In this document: positions 1 to 7,070 of the stretch, piece by piece
Layout: each line of letters starts with the position of its first letter
Position numbering within the stretch: the stretch's first letter is position 1
Assembly (NCBI GenBank): GCA_021785115.1
Contig: JAJYGO010000091.1
Span: forward strand, 1-10,963
Reading direction: 5' to 3'
Length of the DNA stretch: 10,963 nt
Origin: Chloroflexota bacterium
GTDB taxonomy: Bacteria; Chloroflexota; Limnocylindria; Limnocylindrales; CSP1-4
Made by a program: the position numbers and the translations under genes
The notes under the pieces: generated by a model
Database searches by the model: none
What the model saw: the letters and a program-made list of their open reading frames with translations, nothing else
Told to the model about the DNA's origin: nothing

Positions 1-203
1 TTCCCATCCTCGACTGCGAGCGCAGGACTAGGCAGCGCCATTCTGACGGGGCACCATGTGTCGCAGGAGGCGTTCCCGGTGACCCATCGCTCCCTCGTCT
101 CGCAGCTGTGCCGCACCGCCCGGCTCGCCGACGACGCCTCGGTGCTGGCCCCGGGGAACCCGCATCGGGGCGGCGGGCCGGCGAAGAAGACAGCAATCGG
201 CCA

Positions 204-225
204 GACCCCCGCCCGGGCCGGGGTC
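204..225. repeat. 22-bp near-perfect GC palindrome upstream of the 258 gene
   Basis: The outer arms GACCCC and GGGGTC flank an inner GCCC/GGGC core, with one mismatched pair (positions 210 and 219). It lies 32 nt before ATG 258, so it could be an operator or an mRNA hairpin. GC-rich palindromes also arise easily by chance in this composition, so the function is unproven. Confidence 0.3.
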
Positions 226-257
226 TCGCGCCCGCGCTGGTGCAGGGGTCACCAGCG

Positions 258-698
258 ATGAGCGGCGCTTGGCCCGCACCCGAGTTCGGCAGCGCCGACG
301 CGGAGGTGACCCGCCTCGTCGCCGTGTTCGCCCGCGCCTGGGCCGCGGCTCCCACGGACGCCGATCCCATCGCCGTGGCCGCTGAGGTGGTGGAGCGTCA
401 CCGCCACGGGGCCTGGCAGTTGACCGACCACGCGGTGCTCGCCCTCGTCGCGAGCGCCCTCCTCGCGCTCTCCCAGCAGGCGGCGACCGATCCCACGATC
501 GAGGCCAGGCTGTACGGGGCGGAGCGTCTCTTCGCCCGCTTCCGCGCCATCCTCGACGCGGCCGGCGGACCGGAGCGAGTGGAGGACCCGGTGGCGGTCA
601 CGGAGGAAGCGCTCGAGCGGGAACCCACCGACCCGCAGTCGTTCGAGACGCTCGCCGCGCTCGGCCTCCTTGTCCGCTGGCGCGCGTCCCTCGGCTGA
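258..698 (+). CDS. Hypothetical small alpha-helical protein
   Basis: Encodes 146 residues that I do not recognise. Third codon positions are almost all G or C, as expected for real genes in this DNA. The product looks cytoplasmic and mostly helical: it has no signal peptide, no convincing membrane segment and no cysteines. It has Ala/Leu-rich amphipathic stretches (for example VTRLVAVFARAWAAA and AVLALVASALLAL) and an acidic middle, and ends in LLVRWRASLG. I chose ATG 258 because an AGGGG-like ribosome site lies just upstream. The longer in-frame extension starting with GTG at 108 is Arg/Pro-rich and looks non-coding. A GC-rich palindrome sits at 204-225, before the gene. No neighbour suggests a job. 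The gene itself is likely; its function is unknown. Confidence 0.6.
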   Translation: MSGAWPAPEFGSADAEVTRLVAVFARAWAAAPTDADPIAVAAEVVERHRHGAWQLTDHAVLALVASALLALSQQAATDPTIEARLYGAERLFARFRAILDAAGGPERVEDPVAVTEEALEREPTDPQSFETLAALGLLVRWRASLG

Positions 699-872
699 GC
701 GCGGCGCGGCTTCCTCGCCTGCGCCACGAGGACGGCTGCCCAGGTGCTCCTCGGCCACCACGCGCCGTTGGCTGCGGCACCCCCCATCGGCTGGCGGGCC
801 CGACCGGTCCCATGGGGACACCGCGGCGCCTGCGCCGCCCGGATCGAGGGCGACGCAGGCGCGGTTGGACGC

Positions 873-894
873 CGCCGGCCCCCACCCGCCGGCG
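873..894. terminator. GC hairpin between convergent reading frames (possible terminator)
   Basis: A 7-bp stem, CGCCGGC (873-879) and GCCGGCG (888-894), encloses an 8-nt loop. It sits 9 nt beyond the stop of the minus-strand reading frame ending at 904 and about 175 nt after the plus-strand gene ending at 698. There is no T-run on either side, so it is not a canonical intrinsic terminator. Its position suits a bidirectional stop. Confidence 0.3.
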
Positions 895-903
895 AGGACT
901 GGG

Positions 904-1218
904 TCAGGGCATCGTCAGGGTGCCCGAGAGCACCGAGACCTGCGAGTTGCCCGCGGAGCGGTTGATGTCGGTGCCGCTGCCGCTGGCGCCGGCAAAGACG
1001 CCGCTGCCACTGCTGATCACGTAGTTCTTGGCCACCGTGTACGGGTTCCCGCGAAGATCCCGCTGACCAGTCGTCGCAGGCAGCCACGCATGCTCGCCTC
1101 TGCCCTTTCCGGTGAAAGGAACCGTTGGGCCTACCGTCCCCGTGCCACGGTACTTTGGGACAGCATACGTAAACCGGTGATGCAGTCCAGAATGACCCGG
1201 TACTGGTCGGGAGCACAC
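904..1218 (-). pseudogene. Probable remnant of a secreted protein (C-terminal Gly/Ser/Thr beta-repeat end)
   Basis: This open frame (104 codons, GTG at 1218) lacks a signal peptide, and its first ~55 codons read like noise. The last ~47 residues are different: SGSGVFAGASGSGTD followed by QVSVLSGTLTMP and a stop. From memory, this closely resembles the conserved end of many secreted bacterial proteins, with a GTGxFAGAxGSGT turn followed by a final LSGTLTxP strand. The reading is a gene that lost its N-terminal part, with its decayed 5' end now under the promoter area of the lipoprotein at 1221. It could also be a small intact gene or a coincidental antisense frame. The rest of 699-1220 shows no convincing coding sequence, only the hairpins at 873-894, 1104-1119 and 1140-1150. 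Confidence 0.35.
1104..1119. repeat. Inverted repeat CCTTTC-CGGT-GAAAGG upstream of the lipoprotein gene
   Basis: Perfect 6-bp arms with a 4-nt spacer lie about 100 nt before ATG 1221. A second perfect palindrome, CCGTG-C-CACGG, follows at 1140-1150. Both are placed where an operator or a 5' leader structure for the lipoprotein/peptidase unit could be. They also fall inside the minus-strand remnant, so they may be leftovers without function. Confidence 0.25.
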
Positions 1219-1220
1219 GC

Positions 1221-2387
1221 ATGGATAGGCTGTCCGGTCGCGTCATCGTCAGTGTTGTCAGCGCCACCGTGCTCCTCGTTGCGTGTGCGTCGGGCGCAGC
1301 TACGCCATCCGCACCCTCCACGCCGGCCGCACCCGCGAGTCCAGCCGCCTTCGTGGCGGCGACCCAGGTGCCTCTCCCGAGCGCAGTCCCCCAGAACCCC
1401 GCCGCGCAGGCCATGTCGGGATGGATCGCGCACTTCACCAACGGGGTCAGGTTCATCCAGTGGGTGGACAACGCGGGCGTCCTGACCGGGGCATCGAGCT
1501 GGGTGCTCACCCCGGTCAGCGGGCCGACCCAGGTGCAGCAAGGGAGCGACGCCTTCACAGGGGTGCTCTCCGGGGGCTCGGTCACGCTGACCTTCCAGGA
1601 GGGCGTTGGGCAGGTGCAGACCTGGGTAGGGACCCTGTCTGGCCAGACGCTGTCCCTGAGCTTCACCACATCCGACGGCACCATGGAAGTGGACACCTAC
1701 GAGCCCGGGACTGTCGCGGACTACAACGCCGCGGTGGCGCAAGTCCAGGCACAAGTGCAACAGGCGCAGGACGCTGCCGCCCAAGAATCGGCAGCAGCTG
1801 CAGCGGCGGCCCAGCAACAGCAGCAGCTGGTACAGGAGCAGGCGGCGATTGACGCCGGGTCACGCGCCGTGACGAGCGACGTCGCGGCGCTGCCGAACGA
1901 CGTGCAGTCGATGCAGCACGACCTCGCCAACGTGCCGAACGACCTCGCCAGCATGCAGAACGATGTGAACCAGACCTACAAGGATCTGGAGGCTGTGATC
2001 TCAGAGGCAGCTTCCACCGACACGTCCAGCGTGTGCGGCGATGCCAGCGGCGTCGCCGGGGATGCAAACGGCGTCGCTGGCGATGAGAACGGGATCGAAG
2101 GCGACGGGAACGGGCTGACCGGTGACTACAACGGGATCGGGAGCGACATCCAGCAACTGCAGCAGGACTTCAGCAACCTGCAGACCGCCGAAGCCGCGCT
2201 GCCGTCGTACGGGAGCGGGCTCCCGAGCGCCAACGACGTCAACCAGGCCGTCAAGTCCGCGAATGCGGCGGTCGCGGCGGCTCAGCAGACCTTCGCTGGC
2301 TACCTGGCCAAGGCCAAGCAACTGGTGCAGACGGCCAACGGGTACGCGGCACAGGCGCAGAGCGTGTGCAACCAAGTGGGGGGTTGA
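1221..2387 (+). CDS. Secreted lipoprotein with beta domain and Asp-phased heptad coiled coil
   Basis: Encodes 388 residues. A hydrophobic signal ends in the lipobox LVAC, making Cys22 the predicted lipidated residue, so the protein should be anchored outside the membrane. An Ala/Pro/Ser linker follows (about 23-60), then a compact beta-rich domain (about 66-165) with FTGVLSGGSVTLTF and WVGTLSGQTLSLSF strand pairs. I recall this pattern in unnamed actinobacterial and Chloroflexota surface proteins. From about 166 it is helical: a Gln/Ala coiled coil, six heptads starting at Asp 220-255, a Gly-rich block of five GDxNGhx-type heptads at 273-307, and a final helix to 388. Cys272 and Cys383 could form a disulfide. 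The ATG at 1221 has GGGAG 7 nt upstream. The G1 peptidase gene follows after 48 nt with no obvious terminator, so co-transcription is likely. Codon use is less GC-biased than in other genes here. The function is unknown. Confidence 0.8.
   Translation: MDRLSGRVIVSVVSATVLLVACASGAATPSAPSTPAAPASPAAFVAATQVPLPSAVPQNPAAQAMSGWIAHFTNGVRFIQWVDNAGVLTGASSWVLTPVSGPTQVQQGSDAFTGVLSGGSVTLTFQEGVGQVQTWVGTLSGQTLSLSFTTSDGTMEVDTYEPGTVADYNAAVAQVQAQVQQAQDAAAQESAAAAAAAQQQQQLVQEQAAIDAGSRAVTSDVAALPNDVQSMQHDLANVPNDLASMQNDVNQTYKDLEAVISEAASTDTSSVCGDASGVAGDANGVAGDENGIEGDGNGLTGDYNGIGSDIQQLQQDFSNLQTAEAALPSYGSGLPSANDVNQAVKSANAAVAAAQQTFAGYLAKAKQLVQTANGYAAQAQSVCNQVGG
2037..2141 (+). repeat. Five tandem 21-bp (7-residue) GDxNGhx repeats within the lipoprotein gene
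   Basis: Residues 273-307 read GDASGVA, GDANGVA, GDENGIE, GDGNGLT and GDYNGIG. The codons differ between copies, so the protein repeat is kept while the DNA has diverged. This argues for selection on the peptide rather than recent slippage. It may be a flexible or ion-binding insert in an otherwise helical stalk. Confidence 0.75.
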
Positions 2388-2435
2388 CGGCCGCTGTCGC
2401 GCTGCCATCGGCGCGTCCGCAGGGCCTACTGCTAG

Positions 2436-4574
2436 ATGGCACGAGGAAACAGGCTGATGATCTCGGCGGGACGGTCTGTGCGCACGACGCTGGTAGCTAC
2501 AACCTCGGTGCTCGTCTGTCTGCTGGTCGCGCCGATCGGCGCGGCCAGTGCCCATGCTCAAACCGCGGCCGCATCCTCGATGGAAAACCGATCGCATGCG
2601 GATCAGCCACTCCGGCCGTTGGTCGCTCCAGCGACCTCCAGATGGCACGCTCGTGAGGCGGCCGATGCGGCAAGCCTGCTGGATACGGCCGAGTTGCTCC
2701 GGGTCGGCACGCGAACGCGCCCAGCCACCCCTCCGGCTTCTTTTCAGCAGAGCGACGGCGCGATCTTCGGAGACACGACCGCGGCCGAGTACGCCTCGAC
2801 CGTCACGTCATCCAACTGGTCGGGGTATGTGGTCGGAGCGGGCCCGTACACCGCCGTGACCGGAACGTTCACGGTCCCCCAACTGCTCCCAACACAAACA
2901 GAGACCAGCATCGGCGAGTGGGTGGGGATCGATGGTGTGGGCACAGACGCCCCGCTCATTCAGGCAGGCGTAGGCCAGACCTACGACCCTATCACCAACC
3001 TGGCCACCACGAGCGCGTGGTGGGAGATCCTGCCGGCGCCGACCACGCTCATCCCGAGCATGACGGTCAGCCCGGGCGACAGCGTCACGGTGACGATCGG
3101 TCAACTCGCCGGGACACTGTGGGCCATCGGCCTGACCGACAACACGACTGGCCAGACGTACACCACCGACCAAACGTACAGCGGCCCGCAGGCCACGGCT
3201 GAGTGGATCGTCGAGGCCCCGACGAACGCGACGACCCAGGTGCAAGACACCTTGGCGGCCTTCAGCCCCTTGGTGACCTTCAGCGACCTTCGTATGACCG
3301 GGCCCGAGACGACACTCGAGGCCGACACGATGGTCCAGAGCGGCATGACGGTGGCTGTTCCGTCGGCACTGACGACCAGCGGCTTCACCGTCACCTACGT
3401 CGGTCCCACCGCGACGCCTCCTACGCCGCCGCCTTCCCCCAGCACACAGGTGACCACGATCACCCGGGGGCAGCAGGACACGCTCGCCGTGACTGGGGGC
3501 AGCCCGTACCTGCAAGGGGAGTGGCAGGAATCACCAGACGGCGTCACATGGTCGGTGCTGACGACCTTCACTCTCGACGCATCAGGCGCGTCCAGCTACA
3601 CGTTTGCGCCGACGCAGACTGCGTACTACCGAACCTTCTACCCGAGTCTGGGACAGTACGGTTCTCCCGTCATCGAGATCATCGTGCTGCAACCGTCACC
3701 CCCACCTACGTCTTCGCCGACGGTGCAGGTGTACACGATCACGCTGGGGGATCCGTACGAGCTTGACCTGTCCGGCGGCACGCCTGGTCTGCAGGTGCAG
3801 TGGCAGGTCTCGTCTGACGACGTTGCCTGGTCTCCGCTGACCACGGTGACCCTGGACACTTCCGGCGGGTCGGCGTACGCCATTGCACCGACCCAGACCG
3901 CCTACTACCGGATCTACGTGCCAAGCTCCGGCGAGTACAGCACGTGGACGATCGAGGTGGTCGTCCGCCAGCCGCCCTCGATCCCCCGCGTGAAGGTGCT
4001 CACACTCTCGGCTGGTCAGGGAGACACGCTATCCATTGCGGGAGGCACCCCGTATTTGGTGGTCGAATGGCAGACGTCGACGGACCTTGTGACGTGGAGC
4101 CTGCTGGCAACCGTCACCCTCGACAGCTCGGGGGCCTCGAGCTACACGTTCACGCCAACTCAGACGACGTTCATCCGCGCGTACTACCCAGCGACCGGTC
4201 AATACGGCGAGGTGATGGAGACAATCGTCCAACCTGCGACGCAGTCCCCACCGACGGTCTCCGTTGCGGATGGGTCGGCGCTCGGCCTCACCACCAGCGG
4301 CCCCTTCAGCACGACCACCAAGGTTCAGCTGCAAGGGCGGTACGTGACCTGGAAGTTCTCGTTCGGGCAGGCGGCCGCAGGCCACGTGGTGCGGATCTGG
4401 CTAGCCTCGCGGTCGGGAACTGCCTGGTCGTCGTTCGCGGCGCTGACCTCGCGCATCGCGGACAGCAACGGCGACGTGTACTTCCACTGGCGGTACGCGG
4501 CGGCGAAGTGGATCTCGCTGCGGGCCTCGCTGGGCGACACCTTCGCTCCCGCACGGCAGGTGCGCTGGACGTAG
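2436..4574 (+). CDS. Secreted G1-family (eqolisin) glutamic peptidase with three tandem beta modules
   Basis: Encodes 712 residues: signal peptide about 1-41 (hydrophobic core TTLVATTSVLVCLLVAPIGA, cleavage near SAHA-Q), a probable propeptide to about 124, then the G1 peptidase domain at about 125-322. Its hallmarks are SSNWSGYVV (125-133), WVGIDG (162-167), LIQAG with Gln176 as predicted catalytic residue, and AEWIVE (255-260), which carries the partner Glu. Family members hydrolyse proteins, generally at acid pH, with a Gln/Glu dyad. A Pro/Ser linker leads to three homologous modules (338-420, 431-513, 520-600) and a distinct C-terminal domain (607-712) ending in RQVRWT. The modules probably bind cell wall or substrate. 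ATG 2457 (residue 8), preceded by GAGG, is an equally good start and also gives a full signal peptide. The gene lies 48 nt after the lipoprotein gene and shares its relaxed codon use. Confidence 0.88.
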   Translation: MARGNRLMISAGRSVRTTLVATTSVLVCLLVAPIGAASAHAQTAAASSMENRSHADQPLRPLVAPATSRWHAREAADAASLLDTAELLRVGTRTRPATPPASFQQSDGAIFGDTTAAEYASTVTSSNWSGYVVGAGPYTAVTGTFTVPQLLPTQTETSIGEWVGIDGVGTDAPLIQAGVGQTYDPITNLATTSAWWEILPAPTTLIPSMTVSPGDSVTVTIGQLAGTLWAIGLTDNTTGQTYTTDQTYSGPQATAEWIVEAPTNATTQVQDTLAAFSPLVTFSDLRMTGPETTLEADTMVQSGMTVAVPSALTTSGFTVTYVGPTATPPTPPPSPSTQVTTITRGQQDTLAVTGGSPYLQGEWQESPDGVTWSVLTTFTLDASGASSYTFAPTQTAYYRTFYPSLGQYGSPVIEIIVLQPSPPPTSSPTVQVYTITLGDPYELDLSGGTPGLQVQWQVSSDDVAWSPLTTVTLDTSGGSAYAIAPTQTAYYRIYVPSSGEYSTWTIEVVVRQPPSIPRVKVLTLSAGQGDTLSIAGGTPYLVVEWQTSTDLVTWSLLATVTLDSSGASSYTFTPTQTTFIRAYYPATGQYGEVMETIVQPATQSPPTVSVADGSALGLTTSGPFSTTTKVQLQGRYVTWKFSFGQAAAGHVVRIWLASRSGTAWSSFAALTSRIADSNGDVYFHWRYAAAKWISLRASLGDTFAPARQVRWT
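3447..4235 (+). repeat. Three tandem ~83-residue Ig-like/beta modules inside the G1 peptidase gene
   Basis: Copies lie at 3447-3695, 3726-3974 and 3993-4235. Shared positions include T-x3-G start strands, SGGTP/AGGTPY turns, EWQ/QWQ, a V(T/A)WS core, TLD(A/T/S)SG, Y-x2-(A/T)PTQT followed by aromatic residues, and YP/VP-S-x-G-(Q/E)-Y. The protein copies are clearly homologous while the DNA has drifted, so this is an old internal duplication. The fold as Ig-like is inferred from the strand pattern. Confidence 0.8.
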
Positions 4575-4670
4575 CGAGCAACGGGACATTCACTCTCGAC
4601 ATCGTCGCCTATTACCCCATGGCCTGAGGATCAACGGCTCGGGCGCAGGTGCCGCCCGGCGCGCTGCTTC

Positions 4671-4702
4671 CAGCCCCGCGGGTCGCAGGACTCGCGGGGC
4701 TG
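4671..4702. terminator. Strong hairpin downstream of the peptidase gene (likely terminator)
   Basis: A perfect 10-bp stem, CAGCCCCGCG and CGCGGGGCTG, encloses a 12-nt loop about 97 nt after the peptidase stop. No T-tract follows (only CTCATTACC). It is probably the end of the lipoprotein/peptidase transcript, with non-canonical or factor-assisted termination. The rest of 4575-4869 holds only this hairpin, a short out-of-frame coding-like tail (4574-4627) and the promoter at 4765-4792. Confidence 0.55.
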
Positions 4703-4764
4703 CTCATTACCCTCTCACCTCAGACGGTGACTTCGTGTCGCTCCAGCTACTGTCCCGCGGGCGC

Positions 4765-4792
4765 TTGACGCGGTCCCGAACCCGCCGATAGT
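4765..4792 (+). promoter_or_regulatory. Sigma70-type promoter for the hemerythrin/HAD pair
   Basis: TTGACG (4765-4770, five of six matches to the -35 consensus) is followed after 16 nt by GATAGT (4787-4792, four of six for the -10). Transcription would start near 4799, giving a leader of about 70 nt before ATG 4870. It lies just after the terminator-like hairpin, as a new transcription unit would. Confidence 0.5.
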
Positions 4793-4869
4793 CGCTCCAT
4801 GGCATCTCGGCAACGAGCCCGCAGCGGCCGTGGAGCCGGAGGGTGCCCGCCCCTGGGGCAAGGCAGCGG

Positions 4870-5361
4870 ATGACCGAGCACGCCGTCGCGCAGGTCGAGC
4901 GACACATCCTGGACAGCGCCCATCGCGCCCTGGCGCGCCTCCTCCTGCGCGTCGGGACGACCAGCGAGTTGGCCGTCACGCTCCGTGGGGCCGAGCTCGA
5001 GTCGCTCATGGCGCAGCTCGCCGACGAGCTCGAGGCCACGCTGCTGCCCCACCTGGCGTGGGAGGAACAGGTGTGCTATCCCGCAGCGGATGCCCTGGCC
5101 GGGACCCCCTGGGCGACCCGGGCGCTGCGGATCCAGCACGAGGAGCTCCGCGAGCGGCTCAGTGCGCTGCGCCTGGCGGGAGCGCGCACGGGCGAGGAGT
5201 CGCCAGGGCGCGACGGCTCGGTGGTCAAGGGACACCTTGCCGGTCTCCATGCGCTGCTGGCCTCCCACATCGAGCAGGAGGAGCATGCGCTCCTCGGGCT
5301 GTTGATCGAGCCGGCGCCCCCGACCGGTGGGCCGGGCAAGCGACCCGACTCCCTGCCCTGA
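4870..5361 (+). CDS. Hemerythrin-like (HHE cation-binding) domain protein
   Basis: Encodes 163 residues predicted to form a four-helix bundle binding a non-haem di-iron centre, probably used for oxygen, nitric oxide or redox sensing or iron handling in the cytoplasm. Likely metal ligands follow the HHE pattern: His18, His61 and Glu65 in HLAWEE, His90 in QHEELR, and His133 with Glu137 in HIEQEEH; His122 and His127 are also nearby. The C-terminal ~20 residues are a Pro/Gly tail. I chose ATG 4870 because CAAGG lies 6 nt before it; an in-frame GTG at 4843 would add nine residues with no better ribosome site. The HAD-protein gene follows after 42 nt on the same strand, so the two are probably co-transcribed. 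Whether it binds O2 or acts in stress repair cannot be told from sequence. Confidence 0.82.
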   Translation: MTEHAVAQVERHILDSAHRALARLLLRVGTTSELAVTLRGAELESLMAQLADELEATLLPHLAWEEQVCYPAADALAGTPWATRALRIQHEELRERLSALRLAGARTGEESPGRDGSVVKGHLAGLHALLASHIEQEEHALLGLLIEPAPPTGGPGKRPDSLP

Positions 5362-5403
5362 GGCCGACCCCTGGGCGGCGCGGGAGCGTGAGGAGACCTG
5401 GGC

Positions 5404-5865
5404 GTGCGCAGCATCGAGATCCCCGGCGGCGACACCATCCGGCTCGAGCACCTCGTGCTCGACGTGAACGGCACACTCACCAACCGAGGGCAGCCGATCG
5501 ACGGCGTCGCGGAGCGGCTGGCCGCGCTGGCGCAGGATCTCGAGCTCCACCTGCTCACTGCGGACACGTTCGGGACGGCCAGCCGGCTGGGTGACCGGCT
5601 GGGGGCCGCGGTCACCCTCATCCGGCGAGGCGAGGACAAGTCGGCGTTCATCGAGTCCCTGGGTGCCGGGGCGTGCGCCGCGATCGGCAACGGGCGAAAC
5701 GACGCGGCCATGCTCCGCGCCGCCCGGCTCGGCATCGCGGTGGTGGGTCCGGAGGGCGTGGCGGGAGCGGCGCTCGCGGCGGCCGACGTCGTCTGCGGCT
5801 CGATCGGCGAGGCGCTCGATCTGCTGGCCGACGACCGCGCGCTCATCGCCACCCTGCGACCCTGA
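5404..5865 (+). CDS. Small soluble HAD-superfamily protein (soluble P-type-ATPase-like, COG4087 type)
   Basis: Encodes 153 residues, a minimal HAD core without a cap domain. Motif I is LDVNGTLT with the nucleophile Asp20; the usual second Asp is Asn22. Motif II is Thr52 in LLTADTFGT, motif III is Lys79, and motif IV is GNGRNDAAML (95-104), where GDGxND would be expected. The C-terminal end LIATLR and the Asn-containing motifs match, from memory, the group annotated as soluble P-type ATPase/HAD hydrolase, so they look family-typical rather than decayed. Such proteins resemble the phosphorylation domain of cation pumps but have no membrane part; the substrate is unknown. The GTG at 5404 has AGGAG 8 nt upstream. 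It lies 42 nt behind the hemerythrin gene, hinting at a shared redox or metal role, which is inference. Confidence 0.8.
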   Translation: MRSIEIPGGDTIRLEHLVLDVNGTLTNRGQPIDGVAERLAALAQDLELHLLTADTFGTASRLGDRLGAAVTLIRRGEDKSAFIESLGAGACAAIGNGRNDAAMLRAARLGIAVVGPEGVAGAALAAADVVCGSIGEALDLLADDRALIATLRP

Positions 5866-5894
5866 ACGCCGGCGAACGCGGCCCCTTTCGCGGA

Positions 5895-5900
5895 TAGCCT
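5895..5900 (+). promoter_or_regulatory. Possible -10 box for the threonine dehydrogenase gene
   Basis: TAGCCT fits the TANNNT pattern seen before other genes here and falls in the 162-nt gap between the HAD gene and the dehydrogenase start. No -35 match is evident. It would give a leader of about 120 nt. Confidence 0.25.
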
Positions 5901-6027
5901 GGGGTTCCCCCGTGTGGACGGCCGCCCGGCTCGCTATCGTGGAGGCGAACCGCGCCGCAGGTGCGCGGCAGAACGCGCCAAGGGCCGCCGTGGCATGACG
6001 GGGGAAGTCGGCGACCGAGGAGGCTAC

Positions 6028-7056
6028 ATGCTCGCCCTCGTGAAGGCAGCCGCCGGTCCGGGCCTCACGCTCACCGAGGTGCCGGTTCCGGAGATCGGGA
6101 TCAACGACGTCCTGATCAAGGTCCACAAGACCGGCATCTGCGGCACGGACCTGCACATCGAGAGCTGGGACCCCTGGGCCGCCAGCACCATCGTCCCGCC
6201 GCTGGTCGTGGGCCACGAGTTCGTGGGCGAGGTCGCGGCCGTCGGCTCCAACGTCGCCGACGTCCACATCGGCGAGATCGTCAGCGCCGAGGGCCACATC
6301 GTCTGCGGCCGCTGCCGCCACTGCCGCGCCGGGCGCCGGCACCTGTGTGCCAACGCGATCGGCCTGGGCGTCGGCCGGGACGGCGCCTTCGCCGAGTACG
6401 TGGCAGTCCCCATGGCCAACGTCTGGCACCACTGGCCGGGCGTTCCGGAAGACGTGGCCGCCATCTTCGACCCGTTCGGGAACGCCGTCCACACTGCGCT
6501 CGCGTTCCCCGTCCTCGGGGAGGACGTCCTCGTCACCGGCGCGGGACCCATCGGGCTGATGGCCATCGCGGTGGTCCGCCACGCCGGCGCCCGCTTCGTG
6601 GTGGTCTCCGAGCCCAACCCGCTGCGCCGCGAGCTCGCGACCCGCATGGGCGCCACGCTCGTGGTCGATCCCCGCGAGCGCGACCTGCATGACGTGCAGC
6701 AGCAGCTCGGGATGACCGAGGGGTTCGACGTCGCCCTCGAGATGTCGGGCAATGCCGATGCCCTGCGGAGCGCCATCGCCAACATGGCGCACGGCGGCAG
6801 GATCGCCATCCTGGGCCTGCCCACCGAGAAGTTCACGGTCGATCTCAACGAGATCATCTTCAAGATGCTGACGCTCGAGGGCATCTACGGCCGGGAGATG
6901 TTCGAGACCTGGTACAAGATGAGCGTGATGATCCAGTCGGGGCTCGACATCACCCCGGCCATCACCCACCGCTTCCCCTTCCGCGAGTACGAGGCCGCCT
7001 TCGCGGCCGCGCGCTCCGGGGGTGCCGGCAAGGTGATCCTCGACTGGACGGCGTGA
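6028..7056 (+). CDS. tdh: L-threonine 3-dehydrogenase
   Basis: Encodes 342 residues, almost the same length as E. coli Tdh (341). The enzyme oxidises L-threonine with NAD+ to 2-amino-3-ketobutyrate, the first step of threonine breakdown to glycine and acetyl-CoA. It belongs to the zinc medium-chain dehydrogenases. Visible landmarks are the catalytic-zinc Cys38 in GICGTD with His63-Glu64 in GHE, the structural-zinc cysteines 93, 96, 99 and 107, and DPFGNAVH (148-155). The Rossmann motif is GAGPIG (171-176), with Glu195 at the end of beta-2, favouring NAD over NADP. Residue numbering matches the E. coli enzyme at the zinc sites. ATG 6028 has GAGGAGG 4 nt upstream; in-frame starts at 5995 and 5914 lack this and extend past the family N-terminus. 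No kbl (ketobutyrate CoA ligase) partner is in the window. Confidence 0.93.
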   Translation: MLALVKAAAGPGLTLTEVPVPEIGINDVLIKVHKTGICGTDLHIESWDPWAASTIVPPLVVGHEFVGEVAAVGSNVADVHIGEIVSAEGHIVCGRCRHCRAGRRHLCANAIGLGVGRDGAFAEYVAVPMANVWHHWPGVPEDVAAIFDPFGNAVHTALAFPVLGEDVLVTGAGPIGLMAIAVVRHAGARFVVVSEPNPLRRELATRMGATLVVDPRERDLHDVQQQLGMTEGFDVALEMSGNADALRSAIANMAHGGRIAILGLPTEKFTVDLNEIIFKMLTLEGIYGREMFETWYKMSVMIQSGLDITPAITHRFPFREYEAAFAAARSGGAGKVILDWTA

Positions 7057-7070
7057 GGTCGGGCAACGCG

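Noticed and set aside
58..261. 67-codon frame starting GTG, ending in an ATGA overlap with the 258 gene
   Set aside because: The overlap and GC-rich third positions in the first half are suggestive, but there is no good ribosome site, the second half is Arg/Gly/Pro-rich and the protein resembles nothing I know. The rest of 1-257 holds only the palindrome at 204-225.
398..1696. 432-codon open frame on the minus strand
   Set aside because: It overlaps the well-supported plus-strand genes at 258 and 1221, and its composition has no recognisable domain or signal.
1741..1850. CAG/GCA-rich stretch as a DNA triplet repeat
   Set aside because: It simply encodes the Ala/Gln part of the lipoprotein coiled coil with mixed codons; no pure tandem tract is long enough to matter.
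5404..5700. HAD protein as a catalytically dead gene because Asp is replaced by Asn in two motifs
   Set aside because: DxNGTL and GNGRND appear, from memory, to be the normal motifs of this soluble P-type-ATPase-like group, and the reading frame is intact.
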